Source: Halorubrum sp. 48-1-W (lineage in GTDB: Archaea; Halobacteriota; Halobacteria; Halobacteriales; Haloferacaceae). From it: a stretch of DNA of 64,000 nt. Position 1 is the first letter of the stretch, and every line of letters begins with the position of its first letter. The stretch spans positions 186,001-250,000 of the forward strand of contig NZ_QMIM01000001.1 in NCBI RefSeq assembly GCF_003287355.1. Direction: 5' to 3'. The translations under genes were made by a program, and so were the position numbers. The notes beneath the pieces were generated by a model. That model ran no database searches and was not told the DNA's origin. It worked only from the letters and a program-made list of their open reading frames with translations. Below, piece after piece: positions 17,178 to 26,205 of this stretch.

Positions 17178-18827
17178 GTGAGCGACACGACCCTGTGGTT
17201 GCTCGGCGACCAGCTCAACCCCGACCTCGACGCGCTCGAGACGGCCGAAGAGGTCCTCCTGATCGAAGCGACCGACTTCGCGGCGCGTCGACGCTACCAC
17301 GCGCACAAGCTCACGCTGGTCTTTTCGGCGATGCGGCACTTCCGCGACGAGCTCCGGGACCGGGGACACGACGTGACGTATCTCACGGCCGGATCCTTCG
17401 GCGACGGGGTCGGAGAGTTCCTCGACGGCCGGCCGGACGCGAGCATCCAACTCATGAGACCCGCGAGTCACGGAGCCGGCGAGCGGCTCCGTGCGATCGT
17501 CGAGGACCGGGGCGGCTCGCTGGAACTCCGCGAGAACGAGCTGTTCTGGACGACCCCCGCTGCGTGGCGCGACTGGGCGGGCGAACCGGACGAGGGGGAT
17601 CCCGGCAGCCGAACCTACCGCCAGGAGGACTGGTACCGCCACGTCCGCCGGGAGACGGGGGTCCTGATGGACGGCGACGAGCCCCTCGGCGGCGAGTGGA
17701 ACTACGACGACCTGAACCGCGAGACGCCGCCGGACGACTGGAGTCCGCCCGACCGGGTGCGGTTCGAGCCGGACGCGCTCACCCGCGAAACCCACGCGTG
17801 GGTTCGCGACCGGTTCGACACGTGGGGTAACGACTCGCTCGAGACGTTCGCGTGGCCGGTGACCCGGACGGAGGCGTTCGCGGCGCTCGAGGACTTCGTC
17901 TCCCACCGGCTGCCGGCGTTCGGGCGGTATCAGGACGCCATGGTCGACGAGGAGCCGTTCCTCGCCCACTCGTTGCTCTCGCCCGCGATCAACCTCGGGC
18001 TCCTCGATCCCCGCGAACCCGTCCGGGCGGTCGAGGCGGCCTACGCCGACCGTGGCGTCGATCCCGGTACGTTCGAGCCGGACGCCGACCCGACGGGATC
18101 GGCGACCCTGGACGCGTTTGCGACCGACGATAAGAGGATGGACGAAGAACCGACCGACGACGAGGAGCTTTCGCCGGTGCCGCTCAACGCCGCGGAGGGG
18201 TTCGTCCGACAGGTGCTCGGTTGGCGGGAGTTCGTCCGTCACGTCTATCGCGAGGCGATGCCGGAGCTCGCGGACGCGAACCGACTCGGTCAGGAACGGT
18301 CGCTGCCCCCGCTCTACTGGGACGGCGAAACCGACATGCGGTGTCTCTCGGAGGCGGTCGGTCACGTCCGCGAGTACGGCTACGCCCACCACATCGAGCG
18401 GCTGATGGTGCTCTCGAACTTCGCGCTGATCTACGGCGTCGACCCCGACGCGCTCAACGAGTGGTTCCACCTCGGGTTCGTCGACGCGTACCACTGGGTG
18501 ACGACGCCGAACGTCGTCGCCATGGGCTCGTTCGGCACCGACGTCCTCTCCTCGAAGCCGTACGCCTCCTCGGGGAACTACGTGAACCGGATGAGCGACC
18601 ACTGCGGCTCGTGTCCGTACGCCGTCTCCCGAACGACCGGCGACGGCGCCTGCCCGCTCAACGCGCTCTACTGGGACTTCCTGAAAGAACACGAAGACGA
18701 ACTGCGCGCCACCGGACGCATGGGGCTGATGTACTCGCACGTCGACGGCAAGGACGACGAGGAGTGGGAGACGATCCGGGAGCGTGCGGCCCGCGTCCGC
18801 GAACTGGCCGCCGCCGGTGAGTTGTGA
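17178..18827 (+). CDS. Fe-S cryptochrome/photolyase (FeS-BCP family)
   Basis: 549 residues from GTG 17178. The N-terminal part (TLWLLGDQLNPDLDAL) is the Rossmann-like antenna domain of the deoxyribodipyrimidine photolyase-related family. The C-terminal FAD domain contains HHIERLMVLSNFALIYGVDP and YHWVTTPNVVAMG. Cysteines at 389, 476, 479 and 492 have the spacing expected for the [4Fe-4S] site of PhrB-type (6-4) photolyases, including HCGSCPY and ACPLNALYW. It probably repairs UV (6-4) lesions. GTG 17166 is an alternative start. Light-dependent repair fits a sun-exposed brine organism. Confidence 0.9.
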   Translation: MSDTTLWLLGDQLNPDLDALETAEEVLLIEATDFAARRRYHAHKLTLVFSAMRHFRDELRDRGHDVTYLTAGSFGDGVGEFLDGRPDASIQLMRPASHGAGERLRAIVEDRGGSLELRENELFWTTPAAWRDWAGEPDEGDPGSRTYRQEDWYRHVRRETGVLMDGDEPLGGEWNYDDLNRETPPDDWSPPDRVRFEPDALTRETHAWVRDRFDTWGNDSLETFAWPVTRTEAFAALEDFVSHRLPAFGRYQDAMVDEEPFLAHSLLSPAINLGLLDPREPVRAVEAAYADRGVDPGTFEPDADPTGSATLDAFATDDKRMDEEPTDDEELSPVPLNAAEGFVRQVLGWREFVRHVYREAMPELADANRLGQERSLPPLYWDGETDMRCLSEAVGHVREYGYAHHIERLMVLSNFALIYGVDPDALNEWFHLGFVDAYHWVTTPNVVAMGSFGTDVLSSKPYASSGNYVNRMSDHCGSCPYAVSRTTGDGACPLNALYWDFLKEHEDELRATGRMGLMYSHVDGKDDEEWETIRERAARVRELAAAGEL

Positions 18828-18863
18828 CCGTTCCGGTCGGGAAGGCCCGTCGCGTGCGCCGCC

Positions 18864-19115
18864 CTACTCCGCTCGAGCGCCGGCGAGCGCGCGGACCCGG
18901 GGGAGCACCTGCTCGTAGCCGAGCGCGACGACGCCGACGTACAGCGCGACGAGCCCCATCGCGAGCGCCCAGAGCCCGAGCACGAGCTCGCCGCCCGCGA
19001 GGCCGGCGACGCCGACGCGTTCGAGTTCGATGCCGATGATCGACGCGACGGCCGACCCGGCGACGAGCGCGAGCAGTTCGAACAGTTCGACCGCGAACTC
19101 CGGGATCCGTGCCAT
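18864..19115 (-). CDS. Small membrane protein
   Basis: 83 residues. It has an amphipathic lead (MARIPEFAVELFELL) and two long hydrophobic stretches (LALVAGSAVASIIGIEL and ELVLGLWALAMGLVALYVGVVALGY), with a basic C-terminal end. The start at 19115 was chosen because the upstream extension is Arg/Gly-rich and atypical. No recognised family. It lies in a run of small leftward membrane genes, tail-to-tail with the photolyase gene. Confidence 0.65.
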   Translation of the reverse strand: MARIPEFAVELFELLALVAGSAVASIIGIELERVGVAGLAGGELVLGLWALAMGLVALYVGVVALGYEQVLPRVRALAGARAE

Positions 19116-19236
19116 ACCGAAGCGGCGGTGACGACCGTGTATAGCCCTTTCGGCCGCACGATCACCCACTCCTCCCGGCGTCGGGCATCCACCGGCGTCC
19201 CGATCGCGGACGTTCCACCTCACGCCTCCGACGTCG

Positions 19237-19416
19237 TCACTTCAGGCCGAACGTCCGCATCGTCGACTCCGCGACGCCCTTCGCGATCAGCGCGAGGCCG
19301 GCGACGAGGAGCATCAACCCGCCGCCGATCACGGGGTCACGAAGCGTCACGACCGTGACCGCCAGGAACACGACGACGACACCCGCGATCCCCTCCAGTC
19401 CGAGCGTGTCTCGCAT
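19237..19416 (-). CDS. 59-residue membrane protein (DUF7470-like)
   Basis: It begins MRDTLGLEGIAG and has two hydrophobic helices (AGVVVVFLAVTVVTL and GGGLMLLVAGLALIAKG) and a short basic tail. The layout recalls a small haloarchaeal membrane family I remember as DUF7470; the match is by appearance only. It is divergent from the aIF1A gene, with ~100 bp between the starts. Confidence 0.6.
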   Translation of the reverse strand: MRDTLGLEGIAGVVVVFLAVTVVTLRDPVIGGGLMLLVAGLALIAKGVAESTMRTFGLK

Positions 19417-19479
19417 GTCCGTATCTCCGTTCGCCGCCCGTTAACTCGGTCGGTTCGAAAGCGTCGCCGCGGAGAGTGG

Positions 19480-19489
19480 GGCTTTTATC
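19480..19489 (+). promoter_or_regulatory. TATA element of the aIF1A gene
   Basis: GGCTTTTATC lies 27-37 bp before the ATG at 19517, giving an almost leaderless transcript. Confidence 0.6.
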
Positions 19490-19516
19490 GGGTGGGCCAC
19501 GTATCACCGGACACGC

Positions 19517-19807
19517 ATGACCGACGGAGACGGCCAGGGCCGGCGCGACCTCCGGATGCCCGACGACGACGAGGTGTTCGCGGAGGTCGTCGAGATGCTC
19601 GGTGCCAACCGCGTGAAGGTACGCTGTGCGGACGGGAAGGAACGGACGGCCCGGATCCCGGGGCGAATGCAAAAACGCGTCTGGATCCGCGAGGACGACA
19701 TCGTCCTCGTCGAGCCGTGGGACTGGCAGGACGAGAAGGCCGACATCTCCTGGCGCTACGAGAAGAACGAGGCCGAACAGCTCCGCGAGGAGGGTCACCT
19801 CCAGTGA
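19517..19807 (+). CDS. eif1A: Translation initiation factor aIF1A
   Basis: 96 residues, the family length. The OB fold is evident: [25 protein letters not shown], then [26 protein letters not shown] and [10 protein letters not shown]. aIF1A binds the A site of the 30S subunit and supports start-codon selection and subunit joining. The downstream ligase gene begins ~37 bp after its stop, so cotranscription is possible. Confidence 0.97.
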   Translation: MTDGDGQGRRDLRMPDDDEVFAEVVEMLGANRVKVRCADGKERTARIPGRMQKRVWIREDDIVLVEPWDWQDEKADISWRYEKNEAEQLREEGHLQ

Positions 19808-19844
19808 GCGCTGTCGTCGCCGACGACTGCCGGTAACCGGAGCC

Positions 19845-20738
19845 GTGAGCGACCACGTTCGACTCGCGATGACGACCGCTGCGGAGACGTACGAGCGCGT
19901 CCGTGAACCGCTCGCCGAGCGCGGGATCGACGTCGACCACGTCCGCGCGAAGGAGCGGGCGTTCCGGCTCGACGGGGCGGACGACGACACGGAGGTGGGT
20001 GCGGAGGGATTCGACGTCGGGTTCGTCTACCCGTCGCGTCTCATGGAGGGGGCGGTCCTCGACCGTCGGCTGTCGGTTCCGTGGGTGAACGGCCGGGACG
20101 CGGTCGTGACCTCCCGGAACAAGGCGGGGGTGCTCGCCGTGCTCGGGGACGCCGGCCTCCCGGTCCCCCGGACGACGCTGGTCTCGAACCCGGTCGAGGA
20201 GTCGGTCGTCGTCGAGGCAGTCGCGGAGTTCGCGTTCCCGGTCGTCGTCAAACCGAACTCGGCCACCCGCGGCGTCGGCGTCGCGAAGGCGACCGACCTC
20301 GACTCGCTTTTGGGGGTCGTCGACTACCTGAACCTCGTTCACGACTACCGTGCGACCGGCGACAAGTCGTACCTGATCCAGGAGTTCCTCCCGGACGCCC
20401 GCGACTACCGCGCGATGGTCGTCGACGGCGCGTACGCCGGCGCGGTCCGGCGCGAGCTCCCGGTCGACGCGCTCGCAGCCGGCCGCTGGAAGCACAACGT
20501 TCACCGCGGCGCGGACGCACGGGGGATCGAACTCGGGCGGGAGGGTCGCGAACTGGTCGAGCGGGCGGCGACGGCGCTCGGGATCGACTACCTCGGCGTC
20601 GACCTGCTCGAAACCGACGACGGGTTCGTCCTCAACGAGACGAACGCCCGGCCGACGGTCGACACGGCGACGAAGTACGAGCCGGACTTCTACGACCGGC
20701 TGGTGGGGTTGATCCGGCGGGTCGCGGAGAACGGGTAG
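19845..20738 (+). CDS. RimK-like ATP-grasp ligase
   Basis: 297 residues. ATP-grasp motifs are FPVVVKPNSATRGVGVAKA, SYLIQEFLPDARDYRAMVV, the lysine-rich GRWKHNVHRGA and the metal-binding VLNETNARP. RimK-family enzymes join a carboxylate to an amine, for example glutamate to ribosomal protein, lysine carrier protein or coenzyme F420. GTG 19845 is preferred over ATG 19869 because it keeps the first beta strand (HVRLAMTT). The substrate cannot be deduced. The upstream neighbour aIF1A hints at, but does not prove, a translation link. Confidence 0.85.
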   Translation: MSDHVRLAMTTAAETYERVREPLAERGIDVDHVRAKERAFRLDGADDDTEVGAEGFDVGFVYPSRLMEGAVLDRRLSVPWVNGRDAVVTSRNKAGVLAVLGDAGLPVPRTTLVSNPVEESVVVEAVAEFAFPVVVKPNSATRGVGVAKATDLDSLLGVVDYLNLVHDYRATGDKSYLIQEFLPDARDYRAMVVDGAYAGAVRRELPVDALAAGRWKHNVHRGADARGIELGREGRELVERAATALGIDYLGVDLLETDDGFVLNETNARPTVDTATKYEPDFYDRLVGLIRRVAENG

Positions 20739-20767
20739 ATCCGGTCGGCGGGCGGTACGAACTCCCG

Positions 20768-21145
20768 CTAGACGACGTCGATCGAGGCGGCGTCGTCGTC
20801 GCGGTCGAACTCGACCTCGAGCACGCCGTTGTTGAACGTCGCGTCGCCGGAGTACTCGTCGACCGGGGCCGGGAGCTCGACGGTTTCGTCGTACTCGCGC
20901 CGATCGGAGGCCGCCGAGATGGTGAGCGACTCGCCATCACACTGTAAGGAGAGCTCCTCCTTCGAGACGGCGGGGAGGTCGGCGACGACCCGAACGGACT
21001 CCTCGGTCGCGTACGCGTCGACGTGCGTCTCCGACCCGAAGCCGGCGTCGTCGGTCCCGCGCCCGCTTCCGGCCATCTCGTTCATCATCCGTTCGATCTC
21101 CTCGAAGAAGTCGCCGAACGGATCGTCGCGGTCGTCTCTGTCCAT
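20768..21145 (-). CDS. Small heat-shock protein Hsp20
   Basis: 125 residues. The N-terminal arm DPFGDFFEEIERMMNEMAG is typical of archaeal Hsp20. The crystallin domain includes VDAYATEESVRVVADLPAVSKEELSLQCDG and FNNGVLEVEFDRD. A TATA-like GCTTATCGG at ~21169-21177 lies ~28 bp upstream of the ATG at 21145. The expected role is ATP-independent holding of unfolding proteins. It is divergent from gap. Confidence 0.9.
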   Translation of the reverse strand: MDRDDRDDPFGDFFEEIERMMNEMAGSGRGTDDAGFGSETHVDAYATEESVRVVADLPAVSKEELSLQCDGESLTISAASDRREYDETVELPAPVDEYSGDATFNNGVLEVEFDRDDDAASIDVV

Positions 21146-21252
21146 ATCTCGTGTGAGGACCGACTCTCCGATAAGCCTTCTGTCGGTCGGCGGATGTTCG
21201 AGGATCGACCGTGAGAGACCCGCTCCGTCGGCGACTCGCACGACTCGGGCGG

Positions 21253-21262
21253 ATTTAAGTAT
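21253..21262 (+). promoter_or_regulatory. TATA element of gap
   Basis: ATTTAAGTAT lies 22-31 bp before the gap ATG. Confidence 0.6.
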
Positions 21263-21283
21263 CTGCGCACACCTTTTTCATAT

Positions 21284-22336
21284 ATGAGTAAATCGCATCT
21301 GTCCGCTGGCGACGAGGTACCCGACGAGGAGGTCGTTCGTGTCGGGCTGAACGGGTTCGGCCGGATCGGCCGAAACGTCCTCCGCGCGGTCCTGGAGGAT
21401 CCCCGGATCGAACTCGTCGGCATCAACGACGTGATGGAGTTCGAGGACATGGGCTACCTCGCCAAGTACGACACCGTCATGGGGCGGCTCGACGGGATCG
21501 AACTCGTCGACGACGAGCTGGTCGTCGACGGCACGTCGGTCCCGCTTTTCAACGTCCAGGACCCCGCGGACCTCCCGTGGGACGACCTCGACGTCGACGT
21601 CGCGCTCGAGTGTACCGGGATCTTCCGCACGAAGGAGGACGCGAGCGCGCACCTCACGGCGGGGGCCGACACCGTCGTCATCTCCGCGCCGCCCAAGGGC
21701 GAGGAGCCGGTCAAACAGCTCGTCTACGGCGTCAACCACGACGAGTACGACGGCGAGGGCGTGGTCTCGAACGCCTCCTGTACCACCAACTCCATCACCC
21801 CCGTCGCGAAGGTGCTCGACGCGGAGTTCGGCATCGAGGCCGGCACCCTCACCACCGTTCACGCCTACACCGGCTCGCAGGCGCTCATCGACGGCCCGAA
21901 GGCGAAGACGCGCCGCGGTCGCGCCGCCGCCGAGAACATCGTCCCGACCTCCACGGGCGCGGCCGGCGCGGCCCAGAAGGTCCTCCCGCAACTCGACGGG
22001 AAGATAGACGGGATGGCGATCCGCGTTCCCGTTCCGACGGGCTCGATCACGGAGTTCGTCGTCGACCTCGAGGAGAACGTCACGGCGGAGGCCGTCAACG
22101 ACGCCTTCCGCACTGCCGCCGACGACGGGCCGCTCGCGGGCGTGCTCGGGTACACCGACGACGAGATCGTCTCCAGCGACATCACCGGCCTCCCCTTCTC
22201 GAGTTACGTCGACCTCCAGTCGACGAACGTCATCGCCGACGGTAGCCTGCTCAAGGTCCTCACGTGGTACGACAACGAGTACGGCTTCTCCTGTCGGATG
22301 CTCGATATGGCTGTACACGTTCACGCCGAGTCGTAA
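21284..22336 (+). CDS. gap: Glyceraldehyde-3-phosphate dehydrogenase (type I)
   Basis: 350 residues. The Rossmann motif GLNGFGRIGRNVLRA is at ~21-35. The active-site Cys166 lies in SNASCTTNSITPV, with the partner histidine in TVHAYTGSQ. The phosphate-site and C-terminal signatures (WYDNEYGFSCRMLDM) are bacterial type I, as usual in haloarchaea. It interconverts glyceraldehyde-3-phosphate and 1,3-bisphosphoglycerate, working with the adjacent pgk 60 bp downstream in glycolysis and gluconeogenesis. The ~15-residue N-terminal tail before the first strand is longer than in bacterial forms. Confidence 0.97.
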   Translation: MSKSHLSAGDEVPDEEVVRVGLNGFGRIGRNVLRAVLEDPRIELVGINDVMEFEDMGYLAKYDTVMGRLDGIELVDDELVVDGTSVPLFNVQDPADLPWDDLDVDVALECTGIFRTKEDASAHLTAGADTVVISAPPKGEEPVKQLVYGVNHDEYDGEGVVSNASCTTNSITPVAKVLDAEFGIEAGTLTTVHAYTGSQALIDGPKAKTRRGRAAAENIVPTSTGAAGAAQKVLPQLDGKIDGMAIRVPVPTGSITEFVVDLEENVTAEAVNDAFRTAADDGPLAGVLGYTDDEIVSSDITGLPFSSYVDLQSTNVIADGSLLKVLTWYDNEYGFSCRMLDMAVHVHAES

Positions 22337-22396
22337 CCGGGTCGACCCCGGAAGTGACAACCGTCGCCGACACACACCGACACACCAGTCTCACTC

Positions 22397-23635
22397 ATGT
22401 CATCCCCATCCACGACGACGTTCCAGACCATCGACGACCTGCCGGCCGACTCCCGCGTTCTCGTCCGTCTCGACCTGAACTCGCCGATCGAGGACGGCGA
22501 GCCGCAGGACAACCGCCGGTTCGAGCGACACGCGCGCACGGTCCGCGAGCTCGCCGACGCCGGCCACCGCGTCGTGCTCATGGCCCATCAGGGCCGCCCC
22601 GGCCGCGACGACTTCACGTCGCTTTCGGGCCACGCCACGATCCTCGCCGACCACGTCGGCCGCGACGTCGCGTTCGTCGCCGACACCTACGGCGAGGAGG
22701 CGCTCGAAGCGATCGACGCGCTCGAGGCGGGCGAGGTGCTCCTCTTAGAGAACACCCGGATGTGCGAGGAGGAACTGCCGGAGGAGCCGCCCGCGGACAA
22801 GGCAGTGACCGAGTTCGTCCGGACGCTCGCGCCGCGCTTCGACGCGTACGTCAACGACGCCTACTCGGCGGCCCACCGGAAACACGCCTCGCTCGTCGGC
22901 TTCCCGCTCGCGTTGCCCGCCTACGCCGGCCGCGTGATGGAAACGGAGTACGAGGCGAACACCGCCATCGCCCGCAAGGAGTTCGACGGCCCCGTCACGA
23001 TGGTCGTCGGCGGGACGAAGGCCACCGACGTGATCGGCGTGATGGACGCCCTGGGGGACCGCGTCGACCGGTTCCTGCTCGGCGGCGTCGCCGGCGAACT
23101 CTTCTTGCGCGCTGCGGGCCACCCGGTCGGCCACGACCTCGAGGGGATGGACCTCTTCGACGAGCAGTGGGAGGCGAACCACGGGACGGTCGAGTCGGTC
23201 CTCGCGGAGCGCGGCGACGCCATCCACCTCGCGAGCGACCTCGCCTACGAAGGCGACGACGGCGACCGCGCCGAGGTCTCGGTCGCGGAGATCGACGAGA
23301 AGACGGACGCCTACCTCGACGTGGGTTCGGCGACGGTCGACGCGTACGAACCGCTCGTCCGCGAGTCCGACGCGGTGTTCGTGAAGGGCGCACTCGGCGT
23401 CTTCGAGGACGAGCGGTTCGCCGACGGCACCGTCGGCGTCCTCGAAGCCATCGCCGAGACCGACTGTTTCTCGGTCGTCGGCGGCGGCGACACCTCCCGC
23501 GCGATCGGCATGTACGGACTGGACGAGGCGGACTTCTCGCACGTCTCCATCGCCGGCGGGGCGTACATCCGTGCGCTCACCGGCGAGCCGTTGCCCGCGA
23601 TCGAACTGCTCCGGAAGGCCGACGACGGCGCGTAG
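22397..23635 (+). CDS. pgk: Phosphoglycerate kinase
   Basis: 412 residues. The N-lobe has VLVRLDLNSPIEDG and RRFERHARTV; the substrate loop is LMAHQGRPG. The NAYSAAHRKHASLVGFP segment and the C-lobe nucleotide site (FVKGALGVFEDERFADGT, then VVGGGDTSRAIG) follow. It transfers phosphate between 1,3-bisphosphoglycerate and ADP. Separated by 60 bp from gap, it probably forms an operon with it. No irregularities. Confidence 0.96.
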   Translation: MSSPSTTTFQTIDDLPADSRVLVRLDLNSPIEDGEPQDNRRFERHARTVRELADAGHRVVLMAHQGRPGRDDFTSLSGHATILADHVGRDVAFVADTYGEEALEAIDALEAGEVLLLENTRMCEEELPEEPPADKAVTEFVRTLAPRFDAYVNDAYSAAHRKHASLVGFPLALPAYAGRVMETEYEANTAIARKEFDGPVTMVVGGTKATDVIGVMDALGDRVDRFLLGGVAGELFLRAAGHPVGHDLEGMDLFDEQWEANHGTVESVLAERGDAIHLASDLAYEGDDGDRAEVSVAEIDEKTDAYLDVGSATVDAYEPLVRESDAVFVKGALGVFEDERFADGTVGVLEAIAETDCFSVVGGGDTSRAIGMYGLDEADFSHVSIAGGAYIRALTGEPLPAIELLRKADDGA

Positions 23636-23673
23636 CCGGCTCCTGTCAGTCACCGACCGACCGTTGCCGCCGC

Positions 23674-24093
23674 TCAGTCGTCGCCGGGCGCGAAACTCGC
23701 CGAGCCGCCGCCTGCGGCGTCAGCCGGCCCCGTCACCGAGTAATAGAACATGATCAGCATCGAGACGATCAACGCGCCGCCCCAGAGGAACCCGGTCGGC
23801 ATGAGGAACGTCAGCCCGAACCCCTCGCCGAGCCAGACGATCCCGGGGATACCCCACTGGCCCGCGACGAAGAGCCCGGTCACGGCGGTCCGCACGTTTC
23901 CGGTCACGCCGAGCGCGGGGACGGCGAATCCCATCACGATAGCGAGGATGGAGAGCACCCCGAGGTGGGCGTGTCCACCGATCATCCACGGCGGGACGAC
24001 GTTTCCGCCGGCGACGATCACGAACTGGTGTAACCCGACGGCCATCATGACTGCCAATCCGAGGAATCCGGATCCTTTCAGCGCGCGTGTCAT
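23674..24093 (-). CDS. Four-helix membrane protein with GGHAHLGV motif
   Basis: 139 residues with about four transmembrane helices and a soluble Ala/Gly/Asp tail. Helix 1 carries the histidine of VGLHQFVIVAGG; helix 2 begins with GGHAHLGVLSILAIVMGFAVPAL. The pair of helix-embedded histidines and the HAHLG segment recall the heme-binding helices of the heme-copper oxidase/NorB family, so a small heme or metal membrane protein is possible. This is inference. A TATA-like TTTATGAA at ~24123-24130 supports the start. Confidence 0.75.
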   Translation of the reverse strand: MTRALKGSGFLGLAVMMAVGLHQFVIVAGGNVVPPWMIGGHAHLGVLSILAIVMGFAVPALGVTGNVRTAVTGLFVAGQWGIPGIVWLGEGFGLTFLMPTGFLWGGALIVSMLIMFYYSVTGPADAAGGGSASFAPGDD

Positions 24094-24207
24094 GGATTCG
24101 TCAGCATCGATCCGCTGAACATTTCATAAATCTTTTCTTACAAGAACGGGTTTCCGTGACTCGCCCCGTACCGGATCGTCTCACCCCGGTCCGCTTCGCC
24201 TGCCTCT

Positions 24208-24255
24208 CCCTTCCCCCTGTCCGCGTTGTCTCCCTTCCCCCTGTCCGCGTTGTCT
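24208..24255. repeat. Two 24-bp tandem repeats upstream of the M20 gene
   Basis: Two perfect copies of a 24-bp pyrimidine-rich unit (CCCTTCCCCCTGTCCGCGTT plus GTCT) lie ~70 bp before the amidohydrolase start. They could modulate its promoter or be neutral slippage. Confidence 0.8.
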
Positions 24256-24326
24256 CCCTCGTCACCCCCGAGGCGTGTTTCTCCGTTTACTCAACGCTTT
24301 TTCCGCTCGGCCTGGAGGGGACGGGT

Positions 24327-25601
24327 ATGGAGCCACTGACGACGTTCGCCGACAGTTCGCTTTCCGAGATCCGCCGCGACCTCCACCGACACGCGGAGGC
24401 CGGCTGGAAGGAGTTCCGAACCTCGGCCCTGCTCGCGGCCGAACTCGAGGAACTCGGCTACGAGGTGTTCCTCGGCGAGGAGACGGTCGATCCCGACTCG
24501 CGGATGGGCGTTCCCCCGTCCGACGAAGTCGCCGCCGCCCGCGAACGCGCACGCGAAGAGGGCGCACCCGAGGAGTACCTCGACCGGATGGGCGACATCA
24601 CGGGCGTGATCGCGACCCGGACGTTCGGCGACGGGCCGACGATCGGGCTACGCACCGACATCGACGCGCTGGAGCGCCAGGAGGCGATGGACGACGACCA
24701 CCGACCGGCCGCCGAGGGGTTCGCGAGCGTCCATCCGGGTGAGATGCACGCCTGCGGCCACGACGCCCACGCCGCGACGGGACTCGGCGTGGCCCGCGCG
24801 TTCGCCGAGGGCGGATTCGACGGCACGCTGAAGCTGTTCTTCCAGTCGGCCGAGGAAGGCGGCCGCGGCGGCAAGCCGATGGCCGAGTCCGGCCACCTCG
24901 ACGACGTCGACCACCTGCTCGCGGTCCACGTCGGGCTGGACGAGCCCGTCGGTACGGTCGTCTCGAGCTACGACGGGCCGCTCTCGAACGCCAAACTCGA
25001 CGTCACGTTCTCGGGCGCGCCGGCCCACGCCGGCGGCCAGCCGCACGCGGGGCGCAACGCCCTTCAGGCGGCGACGGCGGCGATCGGCAACCTCTACGGC
25101 ATCGCCAGACACGGTGACGGCGCGACGCGGATCAACGTCGGACGGGTCACCGCCGACAACGCCCAGAACGTCATCTGCGAGGAGGCGACGATGCGCGTCG
25201 AGGTCCGCGGCGAGACGCACGACCTCAACGAGTACATGCTCGGCCGGGCCCGGGACGTGGTCGACGGCGCGGCGACGATGCACGACGTCGAGTACGAGAC
25301 CGGACTGTACGGCAAGACGACGACCTTCGAGAACGACGACGCGGTGGTCGAGGTCGTCGAGGCGGCCGCGACCGCGACCGACGGGGTCGAGTCGGTGATA
25401 GCGAAGGAGTTCGGCGGCAGCGAGGACGCCTCCTACCTGATCCGGCGCGTCCAGGAACGCGGCGGGACGGCGACGTACCTCGGTGTCGGCGGGGGTAACC
25501 CGGACGGCCACCACACGGCGTACTTCGACGTCGACGAGGCGTGTATCGACCTCGGGGTCGACGTGATCACGGACGCGATCCGACGTCTCGCGGAGAACTA
25601 G
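24327..25601 (+). CDS. M20-family amidohydrolase
   Basis: 424 residues. Metal-site elements include RRDLHRHAEAGWKEFRTS, GLRTDIDALE, MHACGHDAHAATGLG, FFQSAEEGGRGG and a late histidine in GGNPDGHHTAYFDVDE. This is the IAA-amino-acid hydrolase/AbgB-type layout with a bi-metal centre. A ~45-residue acidic insert around residues 50-95 (DPDSRMGVPPSDEVAAARER) is unusual for the family. The likely reaction is hydrolysis of an N-acyl amino acid or amide. ATG 24327 is chosen as the start of the family match. Confidence 0.9.
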   Translation: MEPLTTFADSSLSEIRRDLHRHAEAGWKEFRTSALLAAELEELGYEVFLGEETVDPDSRMGVPPSDEVAAARERAREEGAPEEYLDRMGDITGVIATRTFGDGPTIGLRTDIDALERQEAMDDDHRPAAEGFASVHPGEMHACGHDAHAATGLGVARAFAEGGFDGTLKLFFQSAEEGGRGGKPMAESGHLDDVDHLLAVHVGLDEPVGTVVSSYDGPLSNAKLDVTFSGAPAHAGGQPHAGRNALQAATAAIGNLYGIARHGDGATRINVGRVTADNAQNVICEEATMRVEVRGETHDLNEYMLGRARDVVDGAATMHDVEYETGLYGKTTTFENDDAVVEVVEAAATATDGVESVIAKEFGGSEDASYLIRRVQERGGTATYLGVGGGNPDGHHTAYFDVDEACIDLGVDVITDAIRRLAEN

Positions 25602-25617
25602 GCGCGTTCGCGCGGAC

Positions 25618-26079
25618 CTACTCCTCGGTGAGGTCGAGTTCGAACTGCTTGTTCTCGGTGACCGCGTTGAGCACGACGCTGGTGTTCGACTCGCGGATGT
25701 CGGCGTCGGTGAGGATCTCCTTGATCTGGTCGTTCATCCCGTCCGTGTCGGCGAACTTCCCGATCGCGATCACGTCGTAGTCGCCCGTGACCTCGTAGAC
25801 GCTTATCATCTGCTTCTCCTGGCGGAGCTTCTCGGTGACCTCCGGGAGCGCGCTTCCCTCCACCTTCAGTTGGAGGATAGCCGTCACGTCGAAGCCGAGC
25901 TTGTCGTAGTCGACGATCGGGCTGTACCCGCGGATGACCTCCTCGTCTTCGAGGTCGCGGAGGTGATTGGAGACGGTCGTCACGGAGACGTCGAGTTCGT
26001 CGCCGAGGCTGCGAAGGCTGGCGCGACCGTTTCCGAGAAGCGAGTTCACGAGTTTGGCGTCGAGGTTTTCGTACGTCAT
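25618..26079 (-). CDS. lrp: Lrp/AsnC-family transcriptional regulator
   Basis: 153 residues. The N-terminal winged HTH ([38 protein letters not shown]) is followed by an AsnC/RAM ligand domain ([23 protein letters not shown]). It is divergent from glnA across ~125 bp, the same arrangement for which Lrp has been linked to glutamine synthetase control in haloarchaea. The likely effector is an amino acid such as glutamine. Confidence 0.92.
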   Translation of the reverse strand: MTYENLDAKLVNSLLGNGRASLRSLGDELDVSVTTVSNHLRDLEDEEVIRGYSPIVDYDKLGFDVTAILQLKVEGSALPEVTEKLRQEKQMISVYEVTGDYDVIAIGKFADTDGMNDQIKEILTDADIRESNTSVVLNAVTENKQFELDLTEE

Positions 26080-26165
26080 TAGGTTCGATCACGGTTTGGG
26101 GGGTTTAGAATTTTACGAACGTCCACTACTCACCGGGACTCGGCGGTTCATGCGTCAAGCGACAA

Positions 26166-26175
26166 GGCCTTTATA
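26166..26175 (+). promoter_or_regulatory. TATA element of glnA
   Basis: CCTTTATACT lies 31-40 bp before the glnA ATG. The lrp/glnA intergenic region of ~125 bp would hold the Lrp sites. Confidence 0.6.
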
Positions 26176-26205
26176 CTGGCAGATAACGAGGTAACTGTCC
26201 AAAAC

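Noticed and set aside
22264-24033. 589-codon open frame overlapping pgk
   Set aside because: Arg/Pro-rich shadow of pgk and the following gene; the real frame has all pgk motifs.
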